From Pseudarthrobacter defluvii (lineage in GTDB: Bacteria; Actinomycetota; Actinomycetes; Actinomycetales; Micrococcaceae), in NCBI RefSeq assembly GCF_030323865.1, contig NZ_CP066362.1, forward strand, positions 1,364,001 through 1,428,000: DNA of 64,000 nucleotides. Reading direction: 5' to 3'. Of this stretch, positions 30,082 through 38,467 are shown one piece after another. Position 1 is the first letter of the stretch; every line of letters begins with the position of its first letter. The notes beneath the pieces were generated by a model. The model did not search any database. It was given only the letters and a program-made list of their open reading frames with translations, and was not told the origin of the DNA. The translations under genes and the position numbers were made by a program.

Positions 30082-31278
30082 ATGTACACCTCCATGAAGG
30101 ACCAGCTCCACGACGAGCTGGAAGAAATCCGCACAGCCGGGCTCTACAAGACCGAACGCAGCATCAGCTCGCCGCAGTCCAGCCACATCACCGCCGGGCA
30201 GATCGGCGGCCCGGGCGCCGACGTGCTGAACTTCTGCGCCAACAACTACCTGGGCCTGGCGGACCACCCGGACATCATAAGTGCCGCAAAGGCCGCCATG
30301 GACGAGCGCGGCTTCGGCATGGCCAGCGTCCGTTTTATTTGCGGCACCCAGGACCTGCACCTGGAGCTGGAAGCCAGGGTCTCCAAGTTCCTGGGTACCG
30401 AGGACACCATCCTGTTCTCCAGCTGCTTTGACGCCAACGGCGGGGTGTTCGAGTCCCTCTTTGGGGCCGAGGACGCCGTGATCTCCGATGCCCTGAACCA
30501 CGCGTCCATCATCGACGGAATCCGCCTGTGCAAGGCCAAGCGCTACCGGTACGCCAACCGGGACATGGCCGAGCTTGAGGCCCGCCTGCAGGAGGCACAG
30601 GACGCCCGGCGGAAGATCATTGTCACCGACGGGGTGTTCTCCATGGACGGATACTTGGCTCCGCTCAAGGAAATCTGCGACCTCGCCGACAAGTACGGCG
30701 CACTGGTGATGGTGGACGACTCCCACGCCGTGGGTTTCATGGGTGCCACCGGTGCCGGTACCCCGGAACACGCCGGTGTCAGTGACCGCGTGGACATCTA
30801 CACGGGTACCTTTGGCAAGGCGCTGGGCGGAGCCTCCGGCGGTTACGTGTCCGGCCGCAGGGAGATCGTCGCCATGCTCCGCCAGAAGGCGCGGCCCTAC
30901 CTGTTCTCCAACTCCCTCGCTCCCGCCATCGTGGCCGCCACCCTCAAGGCGCTGGACCTGGTGGAGAAATCCGGTGACCTGCGACGCCGGCTGTTCGAAA
31001 ACGCCGAGCTGTTCCGCCGCCGCATGACCGAGGAGGGGTTCGAACTGCTCCCCGGTGAGCACGCCATTGTCCCGGTGATGTTCGGTGACGCCGTGATGGC
31101 CGCCAAGGTGGCCGACCGGATGCTGCAGCACGGCGTCTTCGTCACCGCCTTCAGCTTCCCCGTGGTTCCGCGCGGTGCCGCAAGGATCCGGGTGCAGCTT
31201 TCAGCCGCCCATTCAGCGGACGACGTCGAAGCTTGCGTGCGTGCCTTCGTCGCCGCCCGCGCCGAGGCGGCAGCCTGA
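30082..31278 (+). CDS. kbl: Glycine C-acetyltransferase (2-amino-3-ketobutyrate CoA ligase)
   Basis: PLP enzyme (398 residues) that cleaves 2-amino-3-ketobutyrate with CoA to glycine and acetyl-CoA, the second step after Tdh. Alpha-oxoamine synthase signatures: [27 protein letters not shown], and the PLP-binding Lys in [19 protein letters not shown] ribosome site; 21 bases after tdh, so one operon. Confidence 0.96.
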   Translation: MYTSMKDQLHDELEEIRTAGLYKTERSISSPQSSHITAGQIGGPGADVLNFCANNYLGLADHPDIISAAKAAMDERGFGMASVRFICGTQDLHLELEARVSKFLGTEDTILFSSCFDANGGVFESLFGAEDAVISDALNHASIIDGIRLCKAKRYRYANRDMAELEARLQEAQDARRKIIVTDGVFSMDGYLAPLKEICDLADKYGALVMVDDSHAVGFMGATGAGTPEHAGVSDRVDIYTGTFGKALGGASGGYVSGRREIVAMLRQKARPYLFSNSLAPAIVAATLKALDLVEKSGDLRRRLFENAELFRRRMTEEGFELLPGEHAIVPVMFGDAVMAAKVADRMLQHGVFVTAFSFPVVPRGAARIRVQLSAAHSADDVEACVRAFVAARAEAAA

Positions 31279-31383
31279 CAGTAGTTTCGGATAGCCCGGC
31301 GGTTCCGGCGAACAGCCGGCAGGCAGGGAGAGCCGACAGGAATAAGCTTTGTGAGGACCCAACGACGCGGACAGGAGTGATCA

Positions 31384-32514
31384 ATGGCAGCTCGTTACGA
31401 TGTCCTGATTGTGGGCGGGGGCATTGCCGGCCTCTCCCTGGCGTACGCGCTCGCGGGCCGCTGCAGTGTTGTGCTGGTGGAGGCGGAGCAGGAGTTGGCG
31501 TACCACACGTCCTCCCGCTCGGCCCGGCAGCTGATCCCCAGCTACGGACCGCCGGTGGTCCAGGAACTCACTGTCCGGACCCTTGAGCTGCTCGCGGCAC
31601 GGGACGCGGAGCTCCCGGAACCGGTCCTGACGCCGCGCAGCTTCATGCTGATCGGCTCCGAGGCGGAAGTGGCCGCGGAAGCCAGCGGCCACATGCAGCC
31701 CATCACGGTTGAGCGCGCCTTGGAACTGTGCCCGGCCCTGAAGCCTGGAACCTTTGCCGCCGCGGGACTCGATACCGGATCCTTTGGCTGCAACGCACCC
31801 CTGCTTCTGGACGAACACCGCAAGCGGGCGCTCGCCGCCGGCGCCGACATCGTCACTGGAGCCCGGGTCCATTCGGCGCAACGGCTGGGTTCCGGCTGGC
31901 AGGTTGGTGCCGGCGCCGAGGGGTTCGAGGTGGGTGTGCTGGTCAATGCTGCCGGAGCGTGGGCGGACGAGCTCGCGGTGCTCAGCGGCGTCGAAAAGCT
32001 GGGCCTGCAGCCGTACCGGCGCACTGCGGCGATTGCCGCCGTCGAACGTCCCCTTCCGGCTGCCACTCCGATGGTGGCTGCGGCCGACAACACGTTTTAT
32101 TTCCGTCCTGACGGCCGGGACGTGCTGATTTCGCCGTCCGAGACCGTTCCCAGCGGCCCCGAGGACGCACGCCCGCGGCCCGGAGATGTGGAACGCCTGG
32201 TGGAGAAGCTCAACGCCTTCACCAGCCTGGGAATTACGGCAGTCCGCCGGGCCTGGACCGGGCTGCGCACCGAAGCGGCAGATGGGATTCCGGTAGCGGG
32301 GTTCGATGCCGAAGCGGCAGGCTTCTATTGGCTTGCAGGGCAGGGCGGCTATGGGTTCCAAACCTCGTCAGCCCTGGCGGAATTCGCGGCGTCCCAGATC
32401 CTTGCCGGGCAGGACCCGTCCGGAGGTACTGCTTCCTTTGGTGGCGCCGCCGACGGTCCGGTATCCCGGACAGCGCAGGCCCTGGCAGCCACGCGCTGGT
32501 CCATCCGGCGTTGA
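31384..32514 (+). CDS. FAD-dependent oxidoreductase (DAO/glycine-oxidase type)
   Basis: Amine or amino-acid oxidase/dehydrogenase of the DAO superfamily, 376 residues. N-terminal dinucleotide-binding motif DVLIVGGGIAGLSLAYAL; the HTSSRSARQLIPSYG segment resembles FAD-contacting residues of glycine/D-amino-acid oxidases; a C-terminal GLRTEAADGIPVAGF and GQGGYGFQTSSA close the FAD site. Located after tdh-kbl, it might use glycine or a related amine, but substrate is not established. AGGAG ribosome site. The following hutI promoter overlaps its stop codon. Confidence 0.85.
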   Translation: MAARYDVLIVGGGIAGLSLAYALAGRCSVVLVEAEQELAYHTSSRSARQLIPSYGPPVVQELTVRTLELLAARDAELPEPVLTPRSFMLIGSEAEVAAEASGHMQPITVERALELCPALKPGTFAAAGLDTGSFGCNAPLLLDEHRKRALAAGADIVTGARVHSAQRLGSGWQVGAGAEGFEVGVLVNAAGAWADELAVLSGVEKLGLQPYRRTAAIAAVERPLPAATPMVAAADNTFYFRPDGRDVLISPSETVPSGPEDARPRPGDVERLVEKLNAFTSLGITAVRRAWTGLRTEAADGIPVAGFDAEAAGFYWLAGQGGYGFQTSSALAEFAASQILAGQDPSGGTASFGGAADGPVSRTAQALAATRWSIRR

Positions 32515-32525
32515 AGAATGGTGCA
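32514..32525 (+). promoter_or_regulatory. Candidate leaderless promoter of hutI
   Basis: AAGAAT (32514-32519) begins on the last base of the upstream stop codon and is followed by exactly six bases and the hutI ATG. It would let hutI be expressed separately from the FAD oxidoreductase gene. Confidence 0.4.
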
Positions 32526-33737
32526 ATGAGCACCCTGATCACCAACATCGCCGAGCTGATGACGCAGGACCTTGAGCACCGGGTCCTGAAGCATGCGGCG
32601 GTAGTCGTCGAGGGGGAACGGATCTCGTGGATCGGCGCCGCAGCCGATGCACCTGCAGCGGATGACGCCGTCGACGCCGGAGGCCGGGCCATGCTGCCAG
32701 GCTGGGTGGACTCGCACAGCCACCTGCTGTTCGCCGGGGACCGCACCGCAGAGTTTGAGGCCCGGATGGCGGGGGAGGCCTACGCGGCCGGTGGCATCGC
32801 CGTCACCATGGAAGCCACGCGCGCCACCTCCGATTTCGACCTCACCCGGCTGGCGATGGGCCGGGTCGCCGAGGCCGTCTCGCAGGGAACCACGTACCTG
32901 GAAACCAAAACCGGCTACGGCCTGGATGTGGAGAATGAGGCCCGGAGCGCCCGCATCGCCTCCACCGTGGCAGACCAGGTGACCTACCTCGGCGCCCACC
33001 TGGTTCCCAGCGGCCAGAATTCCGACGAGTACACGGACCTGGTCTGCGGACCGATGCTCGACGCCGTCCGTCCGTACGTCCAGTGGGCCGATGTCTTCTG
33101 CGAAGAGGGCGCATTCACCGCGGAACAGTCCCGGCGCGTGCTGCTGGCCTGCCGCGATGCGGGCCTGGGCCTGCGCGTGCACGGCAACCAACTGGGTGAA
33201 GGGCCGGGGGTGCAGCTTGCCGTGGAACTGGGAGCGGCGAGCGTGGACCATGTGAACTACCTGGCGGAGCAGGACGTGAAGGCCCTGGCAGCCTCCTGGT
33301 CCGGGTGGGACGCTGTTAGCGGCGCGGGTGAACGGGGCACTGTGGCCACCTGCCTCCCTGCGTGCGACCTCTCGACCCGCCAGCCGCTGGCTCCTGCCCG
33401 CGAGCTTCTCGATGCCGGAGTGCAGGTGGCGCTTGCCTCCAACTGCAATCCCGGCACCTCCTACACCAGTTCCATGGCGTATTGCGTGACCACTGCCGTC
33501 CTCCAGATGCGCCTGAGCGTGCACGAGGCAGTCCGCGCCGCCACATACGGTGGCGCCCTGGCGTTGCACAAGGACACCGGGCGGGATGCGGACGGTGAAC
33601 GCGCCGTGGGGTCGATCGCGGTCGGGCACCGTGCGGACCTGCACCTCCTGAACGCGCCCTCCGCCACGCACCTCGCTTACCGCCCAGGCATGCCTTTGAC
33701 GTACGCTGTGTGGCGGGCCGGAGCCCGGGAGCGGTAG
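32526..33737 (+). CDS. hutI: Imidazolonepropionase
   Basis: Amidohydrolase (403 residues) that opens 4-imidazolone-5-propanoate to N-formimino-L-glutamate in histidine degradation. Metal motif DSHSHLLFAGDR, then ETKTGYGLD and GNQLGEGPG, and the C-terminal SNCNPGTSYTSSM; length matches HutI. The ATG at 32526 yields the expected N-terminus; the frame runs 66 codons further upstream without homology. No hutH, hutU or hutG is in the window, so the rest of the pathway must be elsewhere. Confidence 0.93.
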   Translation: MSTLITNIAELMTQDLEHRVLKHAAVVVEGERISWIGAAADAPAADDAVDAGGRAMLPGWVDSHSHLLFAGDRTAEFEARMAGEAYAAGGIAVTMEATRATSDFDLTRLAMGRVAEAVSQGTTYLETKTGYGLDVENEARSARIASTVADQVTYLGAHLVPSGQNSDEYTDLVCGPMLDAVRPYVQWADVFCEEGAFTAEQSRRVLLACRDAGLGLRVHGNQLGEGPGVQLAVELGAASVDHVNYLAEQDVKALAASWSGWDAVSGAGERGTVATCLPACDLSTRQPLAPARELLDAGVQVALASNCNPGTSYTSSMAYCVTTAVLQMRLSVHEAVRAATYGGALALHKDTGRDADGERAVGSIAVGHRADLHLLNAPSATHLAYRPGMPLTYAVWRAGARER

Positions 33738-33759
33738 CACCAGCATCCCGATGTGCTCC

Positions 33760-33793
33760 TTTCTGATCGTATGCCGTAGGTTAGAATCAGAAA
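33760..33793. promoter_or_regulatory. Candidate DeoR operator and promoter
   Basis: Perfect eight-base dyad TTTCTGAT (33760-33767) and ATCAGAAA (33786-33793) separated by 18 bases. The -10-like TAGAAT (33782-33787) overlaps the right arm, so a bound repressor would block the polymerase. It lies 45 bases upstream of the DeoR start; autoregulation is inferred. Confidence 0.5.
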
Positions 33794-33837
33794 ACGTCAT
33801 CAGGAATGGTGGCTGAATGATTGGAAGGCCCCCTTGC

Positions 33838-34626
33838 ATGACGCGCACTGACCGGCTTACGGCGATCCTCGACCTGCTGGCCAAGAGCGGCCAAGTGGAG
33901 GTTGACGAGATTGTCAGCACCCTCAATGTTTCCCCGGCCACTGCCCGCCGCGACCTGGACAGCCTTGCCAAGCGCCGGCTTTTGACGAGGACCCGGGGCG
34001 GTGCCACCGCCGGTGCCCTGGCCTACGACCTGCCCGGCCGCTACAACCGCGACGACCATGCCGAAGCCAAGGAACAGATCGCGCAATGCGCCTCTGCCTT
34101 GATCCGTCCGGGTGCAGTCATCGGGCTCTGCGGAGGCACCACCAGCACGGCGCTTGCGCAGATCCTGGCTACGCGGGAGGACCTGAACGCCCCCTCCAAC
34201 CAGCCCACACTTACCGTGGTGACGAATGCGATCAACATTGCGGGCCAGTTGGCGGTCCGGCCGAACATCAAGGTGATGGTCACGGGCGGGATCCTTAACC
34301 CGCGGTCCTACGAACTGGTGGGGCCCTATACGGACATCATCATGCAGAAGGTGGTGCTGGACATCGCTTTTATCGGCGTCAACGGCATCGATCCCGAGGT
34401 TGGCCCCACCAACACGGGGGAGGGGGAGGCTTCCGTCAACGCCCTTTTAGCATCCCGCGCCCGCGTGTCCTATGTCATCGCGGATTCCTCCAAGGTGGGA
34501 GTGCGCGCCTTCGCCACCATGGACGGTTATGACTTCAACAGGTTGATCACAGACGCCGGCATTTCTGCCCGCGACAAGGCTGCGTTCGAGGCCAACGGCA
34601 CGGAAGTGATCGTCGCGCCCGCCTGA
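33838..34626 (+). CDS. DeoR family transcriptional regulator
   Basis: Repressor of 262 residues. N-terminal helix-turn-helix (RLTAILDLLAKSGQVEVDEIVSTLNVSPATARRDLDSL) of the DeoR/GlpR type and a sugar-phosphate-binding C-terminal domain (GLCGGTTSTALAQIL, DIAFIGVNGIDPEVGPT, VIADSSKVG). I choose the ATG at 33838, nine bases after GGAAGG, because it gives the normal MTRTDRL beginning; an ATG at 33817 is possible. No sugar catabolic gene is adjacent, so the target may be distant. See the dyad upstream. Confidence 0.92.
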   Translation: MTRTDRLTAILDLLAKSGQVEVDEIVSTLNVSPATARRDLDSLAKRRLLTRTRGGATAGALAYDLPGRYNRDDHAEAKEQIAQCASALIRPGAVIGLCGGTTSTALAQILATREDLNAPSNQPTLTVVTNAINIAGQLAVRPNIKVMVTGGILNPRSYELVGPYTDIIMQKVVLDIAFIGVNGIDPEVGPTNTGEGEASVNALLASRARVSYVIADSSKVGVRAFATMDGYDFNRLITDAGISARDKAAFEANGTEVIVAPA

Positions 34627-34685
34627 CGTTGCGGAGAGGCTGGGTGCACCGGCAGTTCCATCAGGCTGGATCCAGAAACTGAAGG

Positions 34686-34697
34686 CAAGATGGGAAC
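34686..34697 (+). promoter_or_regulatory. Candidate leaderless promoter of the CPBP gene
   Basis: CAAGAT followed by exactly six bases and the ATG at 34698; identical hexamer and spacing to ligA. Confidence 0.5.
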
Positions 34698-35477
34698 ATG
34701 CTGGTTCCCTCCCGCCGTCGCCTGCGGCTCGAAGTCTGGATCGTCCTGGGCCTGTCCCTGGGCCAGTCGGCTGTCTATTCCGTGGTGCAGCTGCTCGACA
34801 AGATGACCCGGGCTCCTTTGGCCGAGGGGACGTCCACCCTGAACCGCTCGCAGAGCACGCGGGAGTACTTCGACCTGACGTACCAGCTGCTGGACATCAT
34901 CTTTGCGCTGGTGCCGGTGCTTCTGGTCCTCTACTTCCTCACCGACCAGCGCCAGGCCGTGCCTGGCAAAGCGGGCAACTCCGGCTCCGCTTTCCGGAAG
35001 CTTGGCTTCAACTTCGCCCGGCCGGGCAAGGATCTGCTGCAGGGCCTGGGGCTGGCTGCCCTGATTGGCATACCTTCGCTGGGGCTTTATGCGGCGGGCC
35101 GGGCCCTGGGCATTACCACCGCCATCATTCCGAGTGCGCTTGATGCCTACTGGTGGACCGTTCCCGTCCTGATCCTGTCGGCTGTGCGCCACGCGGTTCT
35201 CGAGGAAGTCATTGTGGTGGGCTACCTCATGGACCGCTTCGGCAAGTTCGGTTGGAGCATGCCGCTGGCCATCGCCGTGAGCTCGGTCCTCCGCGGCAGC
35301 TACCACCTGTATCAAGGTTTTGGGCCTTTCATTGGCAACGCCGTTATGGGTGTTGTGTTCGCCTGGCTGTACACACGAACCCGCCGGGTCATGCCACTGG
35401 TGATCGCCCATGCCCTGCTGGATATCGTGGCGTTTGTGGGTTTCAGCCTCTTCGGCAAGGCCGTTGGGTTGGGTTAG
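34698..35477 (+). CDS. CPBP family intramembrane glutamic endopeptidase-like protein
   Basis: Polytopic membrane protein of 259 residues related to CPBP/Abi intramembrane proteases. The conserved Glu-Glu pair is present (RHAVLEEVIVVGYL), but the Arg of the usual EExxxR motif is replaced by a hydrophobic residue. Motif 2 is RGSYHLYQG, and motif 3 is an AHALLD helix. Whether it is proteolytic is therefore uncertain. It converges on the DUF222/HNH pseudogene, with a palindrome between them. Confidence 0.85.
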   Translation: MLVPSRRRLRLEVWIVLGLSLGQSAVYSVVQLLDKMTRAPLAEGTSTLNRSQSTREYFDLTYQLLDIIFALVPVLLVLYFLTDQRQAVPGKAGNSGSAFRKLGFNFARPGKDLLQGLGLAALIGIPSLGLYAAGRALGITTAIIPSALDAYWWTVPVLILSAVRHAVLEEVIVVGYLMDRFGKFGWSMPLAIAVSSVLRGSYHLYQGFGPFIGNAVMGVVFAWLYTRTRRVMPLVIAHALLDIVAFVGFSLFGKAVGLG

Positions 35478-35538
35478 GGAAACCGGCCCTCAGGGTGGGG
35501 CGGGCCTGGCGACAAGTCGTGCGCTGGTAGGAGAACGT

Positions 35539-35576
35539 GTGGCTACTACTGTCACATTAGCGACAGTAGTAGCCAC
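35539..35576. repeat. Perfect palindrome C at the end of the DUF222/HNH gene
   Basis: 15-base arms gtggctactactgtc (35539-35553) and its complement (35562-35576) around an eight-base loop. It overlaps the last codons and stop of the minus-strand pseudogene and separates it from the convergent CPBP gene; probably a bidirectional terminator. Confidence 0.6.
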
Positions 35577-37145
35577 GAAGCTGCTTCGGGGTCGGGTGGC
35601 AGATTGAAAGGTTGCGCGTAGAAGTCTTCCCATAGTGGATCTGTGGGGCACAGTCCGCTGGGGTCGAGCAGATTCTCGGCGGGTGGTTCTTCAGGTGGCG
35701 GGTCGGGCCAGTTTGGCATGTCCGCGAGTAGTGGCTCCCACTCCAGATCCTCAGCTGCGCGCGCAACAGCCTCCATCGGCAGGATGCCCGCTGGCCAGTG
35801 GGTTGGTTCGGTGTCTGGGTGTTCGGGTTTGTAGTGGCGGCCGGTGGGTGAGGTCCAGCCGGGTGGTTCATTGGTGGTCGCCGGGTCCGGTGTCCACTGG
35901 CTGTGGTGTTTGAGCCGGTGGTGCTTGGGGCAGAGCTGCGCCAGGTTGCTGACATCAGTACTGCCGCCGTGTTGCCAGGCTTGGAGGTGGTCGGTTTCGT
36001 TGTCCGGAGTGCGGTTGGTGCAGCCGGGGAAGGTGCATTTGGCGTCGCATCCTGATCCAGCGTTTGATGGACTCGGTGAGCCGGTAGTTCTTCCGGCCGA
36101 TCTCCAGTGGTGCGCCGTCCCTAGGGTCAACGAGGACCCGGTAGAACGAGTTCGCCCCGTCTGCGACGAGTTTGCGGGCCATGGAGGCCGGGATTGGTCC
36201 GAAGCCGTCCAGCATGGCGGGCTCGTCGGTGAGACCGAGGAGGGAGAAGACCGGAACCATGACCAGGACGTCGGCCCGCGGGGTGGGGACGTTGCCGGGT
36301 TCGCCCGCAGTTCCTGATCCGAGTAGTTGTGCTGCTGCGATGTCGGGGCGGAGTTGGGTGATGGTGCGTGGTTCGTGGGGGCCTTGGAGGCCGCGGGCGA
36401 TGGCGGTGGTGCGGTTCCAGATGGCGCAGGCGGTGTCGCCGGGGAGGTGGAGCGAGATCCAGGCCATGCCGTCGCGGTCGGGGGTGTATTCCATCCGCCG
36501 GTCGGCACAACCTTTGGTGTGGCGTTTCTCGATGGATTCGGGGTGGTGGCGTTCCCGCCAGGCACGGACCTTGGCCCGGAACCGGGAGGGGACGAGTTCA
36601 CCGGGTGCGGCTCCGCGGGCGGGGTGGGGTGCGTCGGGGTCGAAGAAGTGCGCCACCAGCCCGGCAGCACCGGCCGGGTCGAGGCCTTCGGTTTCGTCCG
36701 CCACGATTCTCGCGTGCTGCCACGACATGGCCCCGACGGCCAGGGCCTGGAACACGGGCGGCAGGGAGCAGACCTTCCGGGACTGTTCCAGGAACGCGCC
36801 GGCGGCGGCTGAACTCAGCGTCAGGACGCCGGCGATTTCCTCCACGGTGGACATTTCAGCGTAGGTGCGGTCCTGGAGGGAGGCATCGGGCGGAGTCATG
36901 GCCTGCTGAAACGCGACGGCCTCGGATGCATCCTGTGCCTGCCCGGCCGCGAGCTGGGCCGTGAGCCGGGACCGGAGATCCAGCCGTTCCAACCGGATCT
37001 CATACCGCCGCTGCAACACATCAACACCGGAACCAACAGCAAGGCCGGAGGCCAGGAAAGCATCCTCCCGCTCCAGCGCATCAAGGGCAGCAGCAAAGCC
37101 ATGAATGCCCTGTCCTACCGCTGATGCGCTGCTGCTGATTTCCAT
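35552..37145 (-). pseudogene. DUF222/HNH endonuclease (13E12-repeat type), frameshifted
   Basis: Homologue of the multicopy actinobacterial DUF222 proteins with a C-terminal HNH nuclease. One frame (37145 down to about 36050) encodes the N-terminal DUF222 domain through LTESIKRWIRMR. The HNH part (CTFPGCTNRTPDNETDHLQAW, HHRLKHH) continues only in another frame to the stop at 35552. Near 36045-36049 the minus strand reads atgcgacgcc, where the family sequence R-M-R-D-A-K-C would need atgcgcgacgcc, so two bases (CG) have been lost. Without the shift the protein would be about 530 residues. The truncated product would lack the nuclease domain. Confidence 0.82.
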
Positions 37146-37519
37146 ATGAACATCATCTATCGAGGCACTGACATTCGTACCTGAGCCTGATCCTCGGCAT
37201 GAGCCAGCCCGTGAACTGCCGCCGGACTTGCCGCTGTGCCGCTAAGCCCTACGCTGCCGATGGCGCTTCGGGCGCAAAAAGCCGCCATCCGCCGTCGTAC
37301 GTTTTCTATGCGAAGGTTCCCTGCCGCAGCCAAAGCGCACGATGCCCAAAGGAGTATGTGTGGCGCAGAACTATTGCGGCCCAGCAAACGCGAGTGCCAC
37401 TCAAATGAATTCGGCCGCCATGAGGTGGTGACGCCGTTGTCACCACCTCATGGCGGCCGAAGATTATCCGGGCATGGACCCGGCGCACCCATTTCCCGAA
37501 AGGGAAGAGGGCTGGAGCG
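37146..37519. other. 374-base intergenic region with palindrome B
   Basis: No credible gene. It separates two minus-strand genes, the VOC gene and the DUF222/HNH pseudogene. The only clear structure is palindrome B at 37410-37461. The end next to 37146 should contain the promoter of the pseudogene. Confidence 0.6.
37410..37461. repeat. Long perfect palindrome B
   Basis: Two perfect 23-base arms (37410-37432 and 37439-37461; core ccgccatgaggtggtgac) with a six-base loop. It lies about 58 bases beyond the VOC gene stop. No T-tract. Terminator or dispersed palindromic element. Confidence 0.7.
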
Positions 37520-38158
37520 TCAGAGAGTGACAGCCCCGTTGGCGGTTTCGAACGTGACCGACAGGATGCCGGGCGTTCCGTGCGGGGCGACCCACTCGAC
37601 CGCAACATCCTCAAGCGGCTTTTCCACCGGCTCACCCAGCCACTCGGTGACCCGGGAGGCGGAGCCTGCGATGGTCAGGCAGCTCATCTTGAGGTTGCTC
37701 TGGTAGGCGTTGGAGGGGTGAAGTGAGGGATCACCCTCCCACTTGAGCATGTACGGGACCTGGGGATCGGCGATGAGGCCCAGGATGCCAATCTGCTTCC
37801 AGACCAGCTCGCGGCCGTCCGGGAACTTGCGGTTGCCGTTGACAGCGGAGCGGCCGAGGCGTTCCTCGAAGGGGGCGAGGTCGTCCACTTCGACGCACCA
37901 GCCCATCCAGCCGCCGCCTGCCGCGGATCGGGCCCTTACGGCCTGTCCAAACGGTGCCTTGTCCGATGCAGGGTGGTCCAGGACCTCCACAACCTCGAGG
38001 TACTTGTGACCGGCGAGCGGGATGATCATATTCCGGGTTCCGAACCGGGGGTGTACCCCGCCCTTCACTGCCTCAACGCCGAGGGCAGTTGCAATACGTT
38101 CGGTGGTGGCCGCGAGGCCGTCGTGTTCACAGGCGTAAGAGACGTGATCCATGCGCAT
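37520..38158 (-). CDS. VOC family protein (glyoxalase-like domain)
   Basis: 212-residue protein with a glyoxalase-like (VOC) domain: begins MRMDHVSYACEHDGL and continues GVHPRFGTRNMIIPLAGHKYLEVVEVLDHP, with possible metal ligands in His5, the HPRFGT region and Glu of YLEVVEV. Members include dioxygenases, isomerases and resistance proteins; nothing in the context fixes the substrate. The ATG at 38158 is six bases after a CAAGAT hexamer; the frame extends to 38224 but that longer start would contain the promoter. An ATG at 38152 is an alternative. Confidence 0.82.
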   Translation of the reverse strand: MRMDHVSYACEHDGLAATTERIATALGVEAVKGGVHPRFGTRNMIIPLAGHKYLEVVEVLDHPASDKAPFGQAVRARSAAGGGWMGWCVEVDDLAPFEERLGRSAVNGNRKFPDGRELVWKQIGILGLIADPQVPYMLKWEGDPSLHPSNAYQSNLKMSCLTIAGSASRVTEWLGEPVEKPLEDVAVEWVAPHGTPGILSVTFETANGAVTL

Positions 38159-38170
38159 GGCAACATCTTG
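38159..38170 (-). promoter_or_regulatory. Candidate leaderless promoter of the VOC gene
   Basis: On the minus strand CAAGAT is followed by exactly six bases and the ATG at 38158. Confidence 0.5.
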
Positions 38171-38307
38171 GCACTTTGTGATGCGGCTCTCAGCTAAGGG
38201 TACCCTTACTGGATTTGCGCGCACTCAATGGCCATGGAAAGGCCGCCTAAAAGACCATGTTCGTCACAATCCTGTTCACGGCAACAACGCTGTTCCTAGA
38301 CTTGGCG

Positions 38308-38421
38308 CAGGTCATGAGTGCCAGCGCCAAGCCCCGGCTCGCTGGCCGGCAACCCTCCATCCGCGGTGGGGTGCCCCGGGTGAAGACCTGGCTGTCCGGC
38401 AAGAACCGGAAGCAAGCGCGC
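38308..38421 (+). ncRNA. SAM-IV riboswitch upstream of metY
   Basis: Matches the actinobacterial SAM-IV aptamer known upstream of met genes: gtcatgagtgccagcg, then gctggccggcaaccctcc, ggtggggtgccccgggtga, and a 3' gcaagcgcg. Stem P1 pairs CAGGTC (38308-38313) with GACCTG (38385-38390); a downstream hairpin pairs TCCGG with CCGGA (38395-38410). A -10-like TAGACT at 38297-38302 places the transcript start at the 5' edge. Binding of S-adenosylmethionine should reduce metY expression. Confidence 0.93.
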
Positions 38422-38467
38422 CCGCACTGCCGGTGAGCATGCCGGGCCCATGTCAAAGGAGATTTGG

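Noticed and set aside
29428..31131. 567-residue minus-strand frame across tdh and kbl
   Set aside because: Antisense shadow; both plus-strand enzymes are unambiguous.
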